Shown piece by piece: positions 53,198-61,078 of a stretch of DNA of 64,000 bases. The DNA lies in assembly GCF_009725205.1 (NCBI RefSeq), contig NZ_WNZY01000005.1:62001-126000 (forward strand), given 5' to 3'. A program made the position numbers and the translations under genes. Numbering within the stretch: position 1 is the first letter of the stretch; the number at the start of each line of letters is the position of its first letter. This DNA is from Paenibacillus timonensis (GTDB lineage Bacteria > Bacillota > Bacilli > Paenibacillales > Paenibacillaceae). The notes beneath the pieces were generated by a model. It did no database searches. It saw only the letters and a program-made list of their open reading frames with translations, and was not told where the DNA came from.

Positions 53198-53632
53198 ATG
53201 ACAATCAGTTCCAGATTTTCCGTGGCCATTCATATATTATCCCTACTTGAAATTAACAAGGACGGGATTAGCACTTCGGAGTATATCTCCGGCAGCGTAA
53301 ATACGAACCCCGTTGTGATCCGCCGAATTATGGGCATGCTAAATAAAGCGGGCTTGGTTGAAGTGCGCACGGGGGTTGCCGGGTCGAAGCTGTCGCGGCC
53401 GCTAGATCAGATCACACTGCTTGACGTTTACCACGCGGTGCATGTCGTGGAGGAAGATGGATTGTTTGCCGTACATGATCATCCTAACCCGGATTGTCCG
53501 GTCGGCAAGAATATTCAATCGACCATCGAGCCGATTTTCTCCCTGGCCCAAAAAGCGATGGAGAACACCTTGGCGGCCGTGACGTTGCAGGATGTGGTAA
53601 ACGATATCTCAGCGAAAGCCCCTTCGGTTTAA
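53198..53632 (+). CDS. Rrf2-family transcriptional regulator (YwnA-like)
   Basis: 144 residues with an N-terminal winged helix SSRFSVAIHILSLLEINKDGISTSEYISGSVNTNPVVIRRIMGMLNKAGLVEVRTGVAGSKLSRPLDQITLLDVYHAV. Only one Cys (HPNPDCPVG) follows, so it lacks the three-Cys cluster of IscR and may sense oxidants or electrophiles through that Cys. ATG 53198 is set by the GGGGGATAGGC upstream. The gene lies before catE, and the two share an operator type. Confidence 0.88.
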   Translation: MTISSRFSVAIHILSLLEINKDGISTSEYISGSVNTNPVVIRRIMGMLNKAGLVEVRTGVAGSKLSRPLDQITLLDVYHAVHVVEEDGLFAVHDHPNPDCPVGKNIQSTIEPIFSLAQKAMENTLAAVTLQDVVNDISAKAPSV

Positions 53633-53663
53633 TTGCGGAGGCTGCAACAAGCGGAAAGTGTAG

Positions 53664-53690
53664 AGCCCCCTAGAGCAGGGGGCTTTTTTT
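53664..53690 (+). terminator. Terminator of the Rrf2 gene
   Basis: Stem AGCCCCC with GGGGGCT and a run of seven T. Confidence 0.85.
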
Positions 53691-53699
53691 GATGCAAAA

Positions 53700-53763
53700 T
53701 TGACAAGATCACATCCTGTAACTATACTGATTACAACGACTCTTTTGTAACAATCGCAGTTAC
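53700..53763 (+). promoter_or_regulatory. catE promoter with two Rrf2-type operators
   Basis: TTGACA (53700-53705), 17-bp spacer, TATACT (53723-53728). Operator 1 is GTAAC-N7-ATTAC at 53718-53734, covering the -10; operator 2 is GTAAC-N7-GTTAC at 53747-53763, just downstream. Both match the dyad in the Rrf2 promoter, so binding there would block transcription. Confidence 0.78.
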
Positions 53764-53811
53764 ATTTAAGTGGATTATTGAAACGTTACGATCCGAAGGA
53801 GGAAATTGTTC

Positions 53812-54678
53812 ATGGCTTATCCCTTGCCCATTCATCCCGCCGCACAAATCGGCGTTGTTCAACTAAAAGTCCGCGATCTCGATCGGTCTGTCGCATTTTA
53901 CCAGGAGGTCATCGGCTTTCAGGTGCTGCGCCAGAACGGCACGATCGTCGAATTAACCGCAGATGGCAAAACTCCTTTGCTGATTCTGGAAGCAGATCAA
54001 AGCTATCGAGTGCTGCCCGAGCGGTCCGTATCCGGTTTATATCATTTTGCCATTTTAGTTCCGGACCAAGTGACGCTAGGACTTGCCTTGCGAAATCTCA
54101 TCCGTCATCAAATCCCGGTTGGACAGGGCGATCATCTGGTCAGCGAGGCGTTATATTTAAACGATCCGGATCAAAACGGCATTGAGATTTACGCTGACCG
54201 TCCTCGTGATACCTGGCAAAAAAGCGCTAGTGGCGAAGTGAAGATGACCACGGATCCTGTGGACGTGGAAAACTTGTTGAATCTGTCCGAGCAAGCCGAA
54301 TGGAATGGATTGCCGGAAGGCACCCGTATGGGACACGTGCATTTCCACGTCGGCGATTTAACTCAAGCCGAACAGTTCTACTGTGGCATCCTCGGATTCG
54401 AGGTCACCGCCCATTATGGCGCGGCGGCGTTATTCGTCTCCGCTGGCGGCTACCATCACCATATCGGCCTGAACTTATGGGCCGGCAAAGGTGCGCCTCC
54501 AGCACCCGAGGATGCGGTCGGCATCCGCTACTTCACAACGGAGCTGCCGGATATTCCGGCACTGGAAGCCGTTGAGAGTCGGTTGGCTGAAGCGAAGGTG
54601 GCCTATAAGCGGGAGGGGAATGAACTCCGTTTATGCGATCCGTTTGGCATCGGAATTAGACTTACCGTTGTTGCCTGA
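53812..54678 (+). CDS. catE: CatE-like catechol-2,3-dioxygenase (VOC family)
   Basis: 288 residues with two VOC domains. First: VQLKVRDLDRSVAFYQEVIGFQVL, then LPERSVSGLYHFAILVPD and DPDQNGIEIYADRPRDTWQ. Second: MGHVHFHVGDLTQAEQFYCGILGFEV, FVSAGGYHHHIGLNLWAG. This layout and many residues match the Bacillus subtilis CatE/YfiE that opens catechol rings and protects from quinone stress. Metal ligands are the His and Glu residues of the second repeat. ATG 53812 after AGGAGG. The operators upstream tie it to the Rrf2 regulator. Confidence 0.87.
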   Translation: MAYPLPIHPAAQIGVVQLKVRDLDRSVAFYQEVIGFQVLRQNGTIVELTADGKTPLLILEADQSYRVLPERSVSGLYHFAILVPDQVTLGLALRNLIRHQIPVGQGDHLVSEALYLNDPDQNGIEIYADRPRDTWQKSASGEVKMTTDPVDVENLLNLSEQAEWNGLPEGTRMGHVHFHVGDLTQAEQFYCGILGFEVTAHYGAAALFVSAGGYHHHIGLNLWAGKGAPPAPEDAVGIRYFTTELPDIPALEAVESRLAEAKVAYKREGNELRLCDPFGIGIRLTVVA

Positions 54679-54776
54679 GTCGTAGAGGATCAACTCACGC
54701 GTTTTTGACTCTTCCTTTCGGCGTAGTCCTTCACCTATAATAGATTTACGTAAACTCTAGGAAAGGACCGGTCGTT

Positions 54777-55346
54777 ATGAAATTGTTCCCTCAACTGGAA
54801 ACGGAGCGTTTTGTACTGCGAAGGCTAACTTCGAAAGATGCCGCCGATTTGTTCCATTATCTCTCCAACGACGAAGTGACCAAATATTACGATCTGGATC
54901 GTTTCGTGGAGCTCCGGGAAGCCGAAGAGTTGATCCAAATGTGGAACAGCCGTTATTTGGAGAAGCAGGGCTTCCGTTGGGCAATCACGGTCAAAGCTGA
55001 AAGCGACCGGGTGATCGGCACCTGCGGATTTCATAACTGGTCGAAGAATCATTATAAAGCCGAGGTCGGCTATGAGCTCAACCCGGATTATTGGCGCCAA
55101 GGCGTTATGACCGAAGTACTGCAGGAAATTCTGCGTTTCGGGTTCGAGGATTTGGGGCTCAACCGGATTGAAGCCTTTATCGACCCGGACAATATTCGGT
55201 CCAGGTACTTGCTGGAGAAAACCGGCTTCCACGAGGAAGGTTATCTGAAGGAAACGTTTTTTGAGAAGAACCAGTTCGTTGACGCCATTCTATTTGCGCT
55301 ACTGAAGAAGCAATACGAGGCCAAACGGAACCGGATATTTCGGTAA
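54777..55346 (+). CDS. GNAT acetyltransferase (RimJ-like)
   Basis: 189 residues of the RimI/RimJ type: LETERFVLRRLTSKDAADLFHYLSNDEVTKYYDLDRF, then VGYELNPDYWRQGVMTEVLQEILRFGFEDLGLNRIEAFIDPDNIRSRYLLEKTGFHEEGYLKE, with acetyl-CoA loop residues in WRQGVMTE. Acetylates a protein N-terminus or a small amine. ATG at 54777 after AGGAAAGGACC. Monocistronic between catE and a terminator. Confidence 0.9.
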   Translation: MKLFPQLETERFVLRRLTSKDAADLFHYLSNDEVTKYYDLDRFVELREAEELIQMWNSRYLEKQGFRWAITVKAESDRVIGTCGFHNWSKNHYKAEVGYELNPDYWRQGVMTEVLQEILRFGFEDLGLNRIEAFIDPDNIRSRYLLEKTGFHEEGYLKETFFEKNQFVDAILFALLKKQYEAKRNRIFR

Positions 55347-55395
55347 AAAAAGAGATTTGTTCCTGCTGATCGAACGGCGGAGCAAATCTCTTTTG
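55347..55395. terminator. Bidirectional terminator between the GNAT and SDR genes
   Basis: 16-bp stem (AAAAGAGATTTGTTCC with GGAGCAAATCTCTTTT, one G-U pair) with A and T tracts. Confidence 0.85.
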
Positions 55396-55404
55396 TTTCT
55401 TGCG

Positions 55405-56256
55405 TTATCGACCGAGAAACTCGGTTTCATAGATTGTGCGTACCTGGTTCAGCACATGTTGGGCATGCTCCCGGAACTTCAGCTCTACAGGCTGATCCTT
55501 CATCAGAAAGACGCCGGTATGGCCTTGGTGCTTACCACGTGCGCCGGCATACAGCAAGCCAGCCCCATGGGTCGGCGGGGAGAAGAAGAATTTCATGATC
55601 GGCTTTAACCAGATGGGGAGTCCCGACCGTTTTCCCTTCCGCAGGGTATTGTTACCTCCCGGATCGACGCTGCGAATTTCGATGCCCTCAGCCGCAAGCT
55701 TGGGGGCGATGGATTTCGTCCATAAGGAGAGCGCCAGCTTGGATGTGGCGTAAGGACCTAATAGCTTGCGGAATGTTGTCGGTCGCGCTAGTTGGTCCGG
55801 ATCAAAGGACTTGACCCTGCTTACCACAGCGGAAGAGGTATTGATTACGGTTTTTAACCGCCCGCTTTTTAGCAAATCCATCAATTCCATCGTGACGATA
55901 TATGGGACGACCGTCATTAACTCGTAGTGAAGCTCTCGTCCTTGCTTCGAATACTCCAATTCCGGAAAACTGCGGCCGGCATTGTTAAATAGCACGTCAA
56001 TTCGCGCTTCGTTGGCTTTAATCAGCTCCAGCGCTTGCCGTAGGCTGTTAAAGTCGGACAAATCCGACGTCTTGTAGGTTCTTAGCTGCCCTTGGCGAGC
56101 GGCGGACTGGAGTCCCTGATCTTCCGCTGGCCAATCGGAACGGTTTAATCCGACGACTTGCCATCCTTCGTTCAGCAGCTTGCGGGTTAACTCGAGTCCG
56201 ATCCCGGAGCTAGCCCCTGTTATGAAAGCGACATTTTCGTTATTAGTATGCACCAT
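55405..56256 (-). CDS. Short-chain dehydrogenase/reductase
   Basis: 283 residues with the NAD(P) loop ITGASSGIGLELTRKL, NNAG in VLFNNAGRSF, catalytic Ser in VINTSSAVVS and the YxxxK motif in PYATSKLAL. Reduces a carbonyl or oxidises an alcohol; the substrate is unknown. ATG 56256 after AGGAGGA; ATG 56262 is too close. Divergent from a MerR regulator, with a 19-bp MerR-type spacer in its promoter. Confidence 0.92.
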   Translation of the reverse strand: MVHTNNENVAFITGASSGIGLELTRKLLNEGWQVVGLNRSDWPAEDQGLQSAARQGQLRTYKTSDLSDFNSLRQALELIKANEARIDVLFNNAGRSFPELEYSKQGRELHYELMTVVPYIVTMELMDLLKSGRLKTVINTSSAVVSRVKSFDPDQLARPTTFRKLLGPYATSKLALSLWTKSIAPKLAAEGIEIRSVDPGGNNTLRKGKRSGLPIWLKPIMKFFFSPPTHGAGLLYAGARGKHQGHTGVFLMKDQPVELKFREHAQHVLNQVRTIYETEFLGR

Positions 56257-56307
56257 GATCATTCCTCCTGAAATCGTTTTGCAGACCCTATTGATGTCTT
56301 CTGGCCG

Positions 56308-56338
56308 ATTCTAGATCTTGGAGTCGACTCCAAGTCAA
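56308..56338 (-). promoter_or_regulatory. MerR-type promoter of the SDR gene
   Basis: On the minus strand: TTGACT, 19-bp spacer, TAGAAT. The spacer contains the perfect 18-bp palindrome CTTGGAGTCGACTCCAAG (56317-56334). Confidence 0.82.
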
Positions 56339-56364
56339 GCTGTTTTTATGAACGAAAATGAAAT

Positions 56365-56395
56365 TTGACTTGGAGCTGACTCCAAGTTGTATAAT
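56365..56395 (+). promoter_or_regulatory. MerR-type promoter of the SDR-linked merR gene
   Basis: TTGACT (56365-56370), 19-bp spacer, TATAAT (56390-56395). ACTTGGAG and CTCCAAGT (56368-56387) form an 8-4-8 dyad, nearly the same as in the divergent SDR promoter. Confidence 0.82.
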
Positions 56396-56433
56396 TCAGA
56401 TTAGACACTTTGTTAGGAACAGGAGGATGAACC

Positions 56434-56943
56434 ATGGCGATCGAATCGCTAGATAAACTCACCTTTACCATTAAGCAAGTCGCGGAGCTAACCGGGATAA
56501 CCGAGGATACGATTCGATATTATGAGAAAATATCGCTCCTGCCTCGAGCCGAGCGAAAAGAGAATGGACACCGCGTTTATCGCAAGGAGGACCTGGATAC
56601 GATCCGATTGGTGAATTGCCTCAAGAAAACCGGGATGCCGCTGGACGAAATGCGGCCCTTCCTGAAGGTGTCCATCGATGCTGATCCCGGAGAATATCCG
56701 GAGCTGGTCGAGCAGATGGTTCAACACCGGGCCAACATCGTTGAGCAAATCGCTTCACTGCAGCAGGTTGTCGATTTTATCGATTTGAAACTTGCGCAGG
56801 GCAAGTACCGTTCTTCGGACTGCGAGGTCGAGAGCGGCAATGGCAATCGCGCGGATGGCAAGAAAGGCGCAACGCAATCGAAACCGTTGTCGACAGCCGA
56901 ACTGCGTTATTTTTCCGCAGCACCGAGTGAAAGTGGTCATTGA
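56434..56943 (+). CDS. MerR-family transcriptional regulator (SDR-linked)
   Basis: 169 residues: winged helix FTIKQVAELTGITEDTIRYYEKISLLPRAERKENGHRVYRKEDLDTIRLVNCLKKTGMPLDEMRPFL, a coiled coil near residues 85-120, and a short Ser/Gly-rich tail. One Cys in the DNA-binding domain (VNCLKK) and one in the tail (SSDCEVE) could respond to oxidants or electrophiles. ATG after ACAGGAGGATGAACC. Divergent from the SDR gene, which it likely activates. Confidence 0.9.
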   Translation: MAIESLDKLTFTIKQVAELTGITEDTIRYYEKISLLPRAERKENGHRVYRKEDLDTIRLVNCLKKTGMPLDEMRPFLKVSIDADPGEYPELVEQMVQHRANIVEQIASLQQVVDFIDLKLAQGKYRSSDCEVESGNGNRADGKKGATQSKPLSTAELRYFSAAPSESGH

Positions 56944-57031
56944 TGATTTGGTTTTCTTTTGCCATAATAAGCGGAGCAGATGACTCGTCCGAAGTCTTGG
57001 GGGAGTCTTTAAATTAAAGGGGGAACTTCGT

Positions 57032-57301
57032 TTGAAGGGGATTATCACCGTACTGGGCAAGGACAAAGTGGGCATTATCGCCAAGGTGTGCACCTATCTG
57101 GCCGATAATAACGTTAACATTCTCGATATTTCGCAAACGATCATTCAAGGCTATTTCAACATGATGATGATTGTCGATATTTCCGCGCCGGCCAAAGAAT
57201 TCGAGAAGCTGGTCGAAGAGCTGCAGGAGCTGGGCCGTACCATTGGCGTGGAAATCAAGCTGCAGCACGAGGATATTTTTAATACGATGCATCGGATCTA
57301 A
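57032..57301 (+). CDS. ACT-domain protein (UPF0237-like)
   Basis: 89 residues, one ACT fold: [88 protein letters not shown] domains bind amino acids and regulate partner proteins. TTG start after AAAGGGGGAAC. It is followed 19 bp later by a UPF0210 gene; the pair is widely conserved and is likely one functional unit. Confidence 0.9.
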   Translation: MKGIITVLGKDKVGIIAKVCTYLADNNVNILDISQTIIQGYFNMMMIVDISAPAKEFEKLVEELQELGRTIGVEIKLQHEDIFNTMHRI

Positions 57302-57320
57302 GAAGAAGGGAGGGAATCGC

Positions 57321-58679
57321 ATGATTTCACGCGTAGAAGTACAAGAAACCAACACGATGATCCGCGAAATGAACCTCGACGTACGTACGATTACGATGGG
57401 GATCAGCCTGATGGACTGCGCTCATGAGGACTTGAACGTATTTAACCGGAACATCTATGATAAAATCACTCGGTCGGCAGAGCATCTGGTCAAGACGGGG
57501 GAGGATTTAGAGAAGCAATTTGGCGTACCAATCGTCAACAAACGGATTTCGGTAACTCCCATTTCGATAGCTGCCGGGGGGCTGAAAACCGATACGTTTG
57601 TGCCAGTGGCCGAGGCACTTGACCGAGCCGCCAAGGAAGTGGGCGTCAATTTTATCGGGGGGTTCTCAGCCCTTGTGCAGAAAGGCTTTACGAACGGCGA
57701 TCGCGTACTGATCAACAGCATCCCTGAAGCACTGGCCGTCACGGACCGGGTCTGCTCCTCGGTGAACGTCGGCTCCTCGCGCAGCGGGATCAATATGGAT
57801 GCCGTCAAACAGATGGGCGATATCATTATCCGTACGGCCGAGCGGACGGCGGATCGGGGTTCGATCGGCTGCGCCAAGCTGGTTGTATTCTGCAACGCGG
57901 TGGAGGACAACCCGTTTATGGCCGGGGCGTTCCACGGGGTTGGGGAGCAGGAATGCGTCATCAACGTGGGCGTCAGCGGTCCTGGCGTGGTGAAGCGTGC
58001 GCTGGAGGAAGTGAAGGGCAAGGATTTCGAGACATTATGCGAAACCATCAAGCGGACGGCGTTTAAAGTGACCCGGGTAGGTCAGTTGGTGGCGCAAGAA
58101 GCCTCGAAACGGCTGGGTGTGCCGTTTGGCATTATCGACTTGTCGCTTGCCCCAACACCGGAGATTGGCGATTCGATCGCGGAGATCTTCCAGGTGATGG
58201 GCTTAGAGGAAGCGGGTGCACCGGGAACCACGGCCGCTCTGGCGATCTTGAACGACAACGTGAAAAAAGGCGGCGTCATGGCCTCCTCCTACGTCGGCGG
58301 CCTGAGCGGCGCCTTCATCCCGGTCAGCGAAGACCACGGGATGATCGAAGCGGTGCAGCGCGGCGCGCTGACGCTCGAGAAGCTGGAAGCGATGACGTGC
58401 GTCTGCTCCGTCGGGCTCGACATGATTGCGATTCCCGGCAGCACCCGTGCCGCGACAATATCCGGCATCATCGCCGACGAAGCGGCGATCGGCATGGTCA
58501 ACAACAAGACGACCGCCGTCCGGATTATCCCGGTCATCGGTAAGGACGTCGGCGAAATCGTGGAATTCGGCGGCCTGTTGGGCTACGCGCCGATTATGCC
58601 GGTCAACGCCTTTAACTGCGCGCCGTTCATCGAGCGGGGCGGACGGATTCCGGCGCCGATTCATAGCTTTAAGAACTAG
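57321..58679 (+). CDS. UPF0210 / PFL-family protein (DUF711)
   Basis: 452 residues. Typical blocks: [85 protein letters not shown] and [40 protein letters not shown]. The family resembles a pyruvate formate-lyase-like fold but has no known reaction. The ACT protein upstream may be its regulatory partner. ATG 57321 after GAAGGGAGGG. The last third has a clearly higher GC content than the rest. Confidence 0.9.
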   Translation: MISRVEVQETNTMIREMNLDVRTITMGISLMDCAHEDLNVFNRNIYDKITRSAEHLVKTGEDLEKQFGVPIVNKRISVTPISIAAGGLKTDTFVPVAEALDRAAKEVGVNFIGGFSALVQKGFTNGDRVLINSIPEALAVTDRVCSSVNVGSSRSGINMDAVKQMGDIIIRTAERTADRGSIGCAKLVVFCNAVEDNPFMAGAFHGVGEQECVINVGVSGPGVVKRALEEVKGKDFETLCETIKRTAFKVTRVGQLVAQEASKRLGVPFGIIDLSLAPTPEIGDSIAEIFQVMGLEEAGAPGTTAALAILNDNVKKGGVMASSYVGGLSGAFIPVSEDHGMIEAVQRGALTLEKLEAMTCVCSVGLDMIAIPGSTRAATISGIIADEAAIGMVNNKTTAVRIIPVIGKDVGEIVEFGGLLGYAPIMPVNAFNCAPFIERGGRIPAPIHSFKN

Positions 58680-58697
58680 GCGGCGGGGGACGCAGCC

Positions 58698-60659
58698 ATG
58701 TATAAAACGATAGGATTGCTGGCGCATGTCGACGCCGGCAAAACGACCTTTGCCGAGGCTTTGCTGTACCATACGCAAACGATCCGCAATCGAGGCAGGG
58801 TCGACCACCGCGACGCTTTTCTCGACAGTCACGAAATTGAGAAAGCGCGTGGGATCACCGTTTTCGCTGATCAGGCCGAAATGAAATACGGCGAATCGAC
58901 GTATTTTCTGTTGGACACGCCCGGTCACGTCGATTTCTCCGCAGAGATGGAAAGAGCGCTGCAGGTGCTCGATTACGCGATCATCATCGTCAGCGCGGTG
59001 GAAGGTGTCGAAGGACATACGGAGACGGTATGGGAGTTGCTTCGAACCTACGGGATTCCGACGTTTTTCTTTATCAACAAAATCGATCGCACCGGCGCTG
59101 ATCCGGATCAAGTCTTGCAGGACATCAACCGCGAGTTGAGTGGTGATGTGCTGGACGTATCCAGTTGGGCAGAAAGCGGGCGTATGGACGATACGCAAAA
59201 GGCTTGGCTAGCTGAGCGGGAAGAAGCACTGCTGGAGGCGTTTTTGGAAGGCTCTGGTACCGCGGAGACGTGGAACGTGCACCTGGCTCGGCTCTTTCAG
59301 AGCGGGCAAGTCTATCCTTGCTTGCGAGGTTCGGCGCTGCTTGATATCGGGATCGACGCTTTTCTCGGCGCGTTGGAACGGTTAACCCGAACCGCGTATG
59401 ATCCGCAGCTTCCGTTTGCTGGTCGAGTCTACAAAATACGGCATGATGAGCAAGGAACTCGAATTACGTTTCTCAAAGCTCTGCAAGGAACATTGAAGGT
59501 CCGTGATGAACTTGCTCTTGGTCTAGAAGGAGACCGGCGAACGGAAAAAATCACCGGCATCCGCAAATACAACGGGCAGCGCTTCGTTCAGGCGGATTCC
59601 GTAACTGCCGGTGAATTGTTCGCGGTAACAGGTTTAACCGAAGCTCATTCCGGTGAAGCCGTAGGGGTTTTGCATGATCCGATCCGACGTGAACTTGTGC
59701 CTACGCTACAATCCAAGGTGCTTTTTGAACCGCCTTTGCACTTAAAGGAAGTTCTTCGCGTTTTCCATCTGTTGGATGCAGAGGATCCTACCTTGGGGAC
59801 CCGATGGGATGAAGCGTTGCAGGAGTTACATATCCATGTCATGGGTAAGATTCAGCTAGAAATTTTGGAGCAGGTGCTGCTGGAGCGTTTTCGGATGAAA
59901 ATCGCGTTTGGGCCGCCGGAGATTTTGTACAAGGAAACGATAACCGCTCCGGTTGTGGGCTGCGGACATTTCGAACCTTTAGGGCATTATGCGGAGGTTC
60001 ATTTGCGGCTGGAACCTGGAGAACGGGGCAGTGGCGTCACCTTCGTGAACGCCTGTCACGCTGACGATTTATCCTTAGGCTATCAGAACTTGATCGGACA
60101 GCATGTACTGGAACGGGAGCATCACGGCTTGTTGACCGGTTCTCCTCTGACGGACGTCCGAGTAACGCTGCTGACCGGACGGTCGCATAATAAACATACC
60201 AGCGGCGGGGATTTCCGCGAAGCCACCTACCGCGCGCTGCGGCAAGCGCTGGAACAGGCGGAGAACGTGCTTCTGGAACCGGTATATCAGTTTAAAATCA
60301 AGGTAGGATTGGATCAACTCGGCAAGGTATTGACCGACATCCAGCAGGCTCACGGCCGATTCGACCCGCCAGAGACGGGTGCCGAGACGGCGATCATTAC
60401 TGGCGTTGTTCCGGTAGCCACTTTTATGGATTATGGGGTAGAGCTTGCATCCATGTCGCACGGGAAAGGATCCATCATGCTGAAATCTGGCGGATATGAG
60501 CCATGTCATCAGACGGATAAAGTGATCGCCCGAAAGAATTACAACAAGGACGCTGATCCGGCGTACACCTCGTCTTCGATTTTTTGCGCGAAAGGACAAG
60601 CTTATTCCGTTTCCTGGGAAGAGGCTCCGAATAAAATGCATGCCTCAGTGGAACGTTAA
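58698..60659 (+). CDS. Tet(M)-like ribosomal-protection GTPase (EF-G paralogue)
   Basis: 653 residues. The N-terminal GTPase has G1 AHVDAGKTTFAEAL, G2 RGITV, G3 LLDTPGHVDFS and G4 FINKIDRTGAD. Domains II-V follow, including ILYKETITAPVVGCGHFEP and a C-terminal HGKGSIML segment. The length and order match Tet(M)/Tet(O) ribosome-protection proteins rather than EF-G of about 690 residues. Whether it gives tetracycline resistance is not clear; many Paenibacillaceae carry such chromosomal paralogues. No leader peptide attenuator is seen upstream; it follows the UPF0210 gene by 18 bp. ATG start. Confidence 0.82.
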   Translation: MYKTIGLLAHVDAGKTTFAEALLYHTQTIRNRGRVDHRDAFLDSHEIEKARGITVFADQAEMKYGESTYFLLDTPGHVDFSAEMERALQVLDYAIIIVSAVEGVEGHTETVWELLRTYGIPTFFFINKIDRTGADPDQVLQDINRELSGDVLDVSSWAESGRMDDTQKAWLAEREEALLEAFLEGSGTAETWNVHLARLFQSGQVYPCLRGSALLDIGIDAFLGALERLTRTAYDPQLPFAGRVYKIRHDEQGTRITFLKALQGTLKVRDELALGLEGDRRTEKITGIRKYNGQRFVQADSVTAGELFAVTGLTEAHSGEAVGVLHDPIRRELVPTLQSKVLFEPPLHLKEVLRVFHLLDAEDPTLGTRWDEALQELHIHVMGKIQLEILEQVLLERFRMKIAFGPPEILYKETITAPVVGCGHFEPLGHYAEVHLRLEPGERGSGVTFVNACHADDLSLGYQNLIGQHVLEREHHGLLTGSPLTDVRVTLLTGRSHNKHTSGGDFREATYRALRQALEQAENVLLEPVYQFKIKVGLDQLGKVLTDIQQAHGRFDPPETGAETAIITGVVPVATFMDYGVELASMSHGKGSIMLKSGGYEPCHQTDKVIARKNYNKDADPAYTSSSIFCAKGQAYSVSWEEAPNKMHASVER

Positions 60660-60685
60660 AATGCATCAGCCCCCGAAGCAAAATG

Positions 60686-60714
60686 TTGACAATCCACCGC
60701 CACGTGCATATAAT
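60686..60714 (+). promoter_or_regulatory. Sigma-A promoter of the leucine T-box leader
   Basis: Consensus TTGACA (60686-60691), 17-bp spacer, TATAAT (60709-60714). The start of transcription is expected near 60721. Confidence 0.88.
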
Positions 60715-60720
60715 AACCAA

Positions 60721-60985
60721 TAATTCCATATGCCAAATGTGTTGATTAGAAATAGTAAAGATGACTTGACCTTTCAGAGAGCCGTTGGTTGGTGCGAAGC
60801 GGCAGTGTACGTCATGTTGAACTCGTCTATGAACAGCTGCCTGAAATGTAGGGCTAGCCGGGATTCCGCCGTTACAAGGATAGATGGTGTTCGCCATCGA
60901 AGGAGATCATTTCATCACATGAAATGAATTAGAGTGGTACCGCGAGTTAAACCTCGTCTCTATAGCAGAGACGGGGTTTTTGTGT
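60721..60985 (+). promoter_or_regulatory. Leucine-specific T-box leader of leuA
   Basis: Stem I has the S-turn AGTA at 60754-60757 and the AGAGAGCC apical block near 60775. A specifier loop reads GAA-CTC, so the specifier codon is CTC for leucine (60822-60824). The T-box core TGGTACCGCG is at 60935-60944, followed by a terminator (AAACCTCGTCTCT with AGAGACGGGGTTT, 60949-60979, T tail). Uncharged leucine tRNA should favour the antiterminator and switch leuA on. Confidence 0.9.
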
Positions 60986-61078
60986 TGATTAAATTCCGGG
61001 TTTAATCAACCTCGCTTGACATAGATGCAAAGAAAGGTGACTTTAAACCACAATCACAAATCAAGGAGGAACGCACAG

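Noticed and set aside
54729..54756. Fourth dif-like sequence (right arm TTACGTAAACT)
   Set aside because: One mismatch in the right arm and a left arm (CTTCACCTATA) that does not fit the CATAA ending of the other three. It overlaps a TATAAT-like sequence before a GNAT gene, so chance or promoter sequence is as likely.
58203..59198. 331-codon open frame on the minus strand
   Set aside because: It runs opposite to the UPF0210 and Tet(M)-like genes. No ribosome site and a composition typical of a reverse-complement shadow in GC-rich coding sequence.
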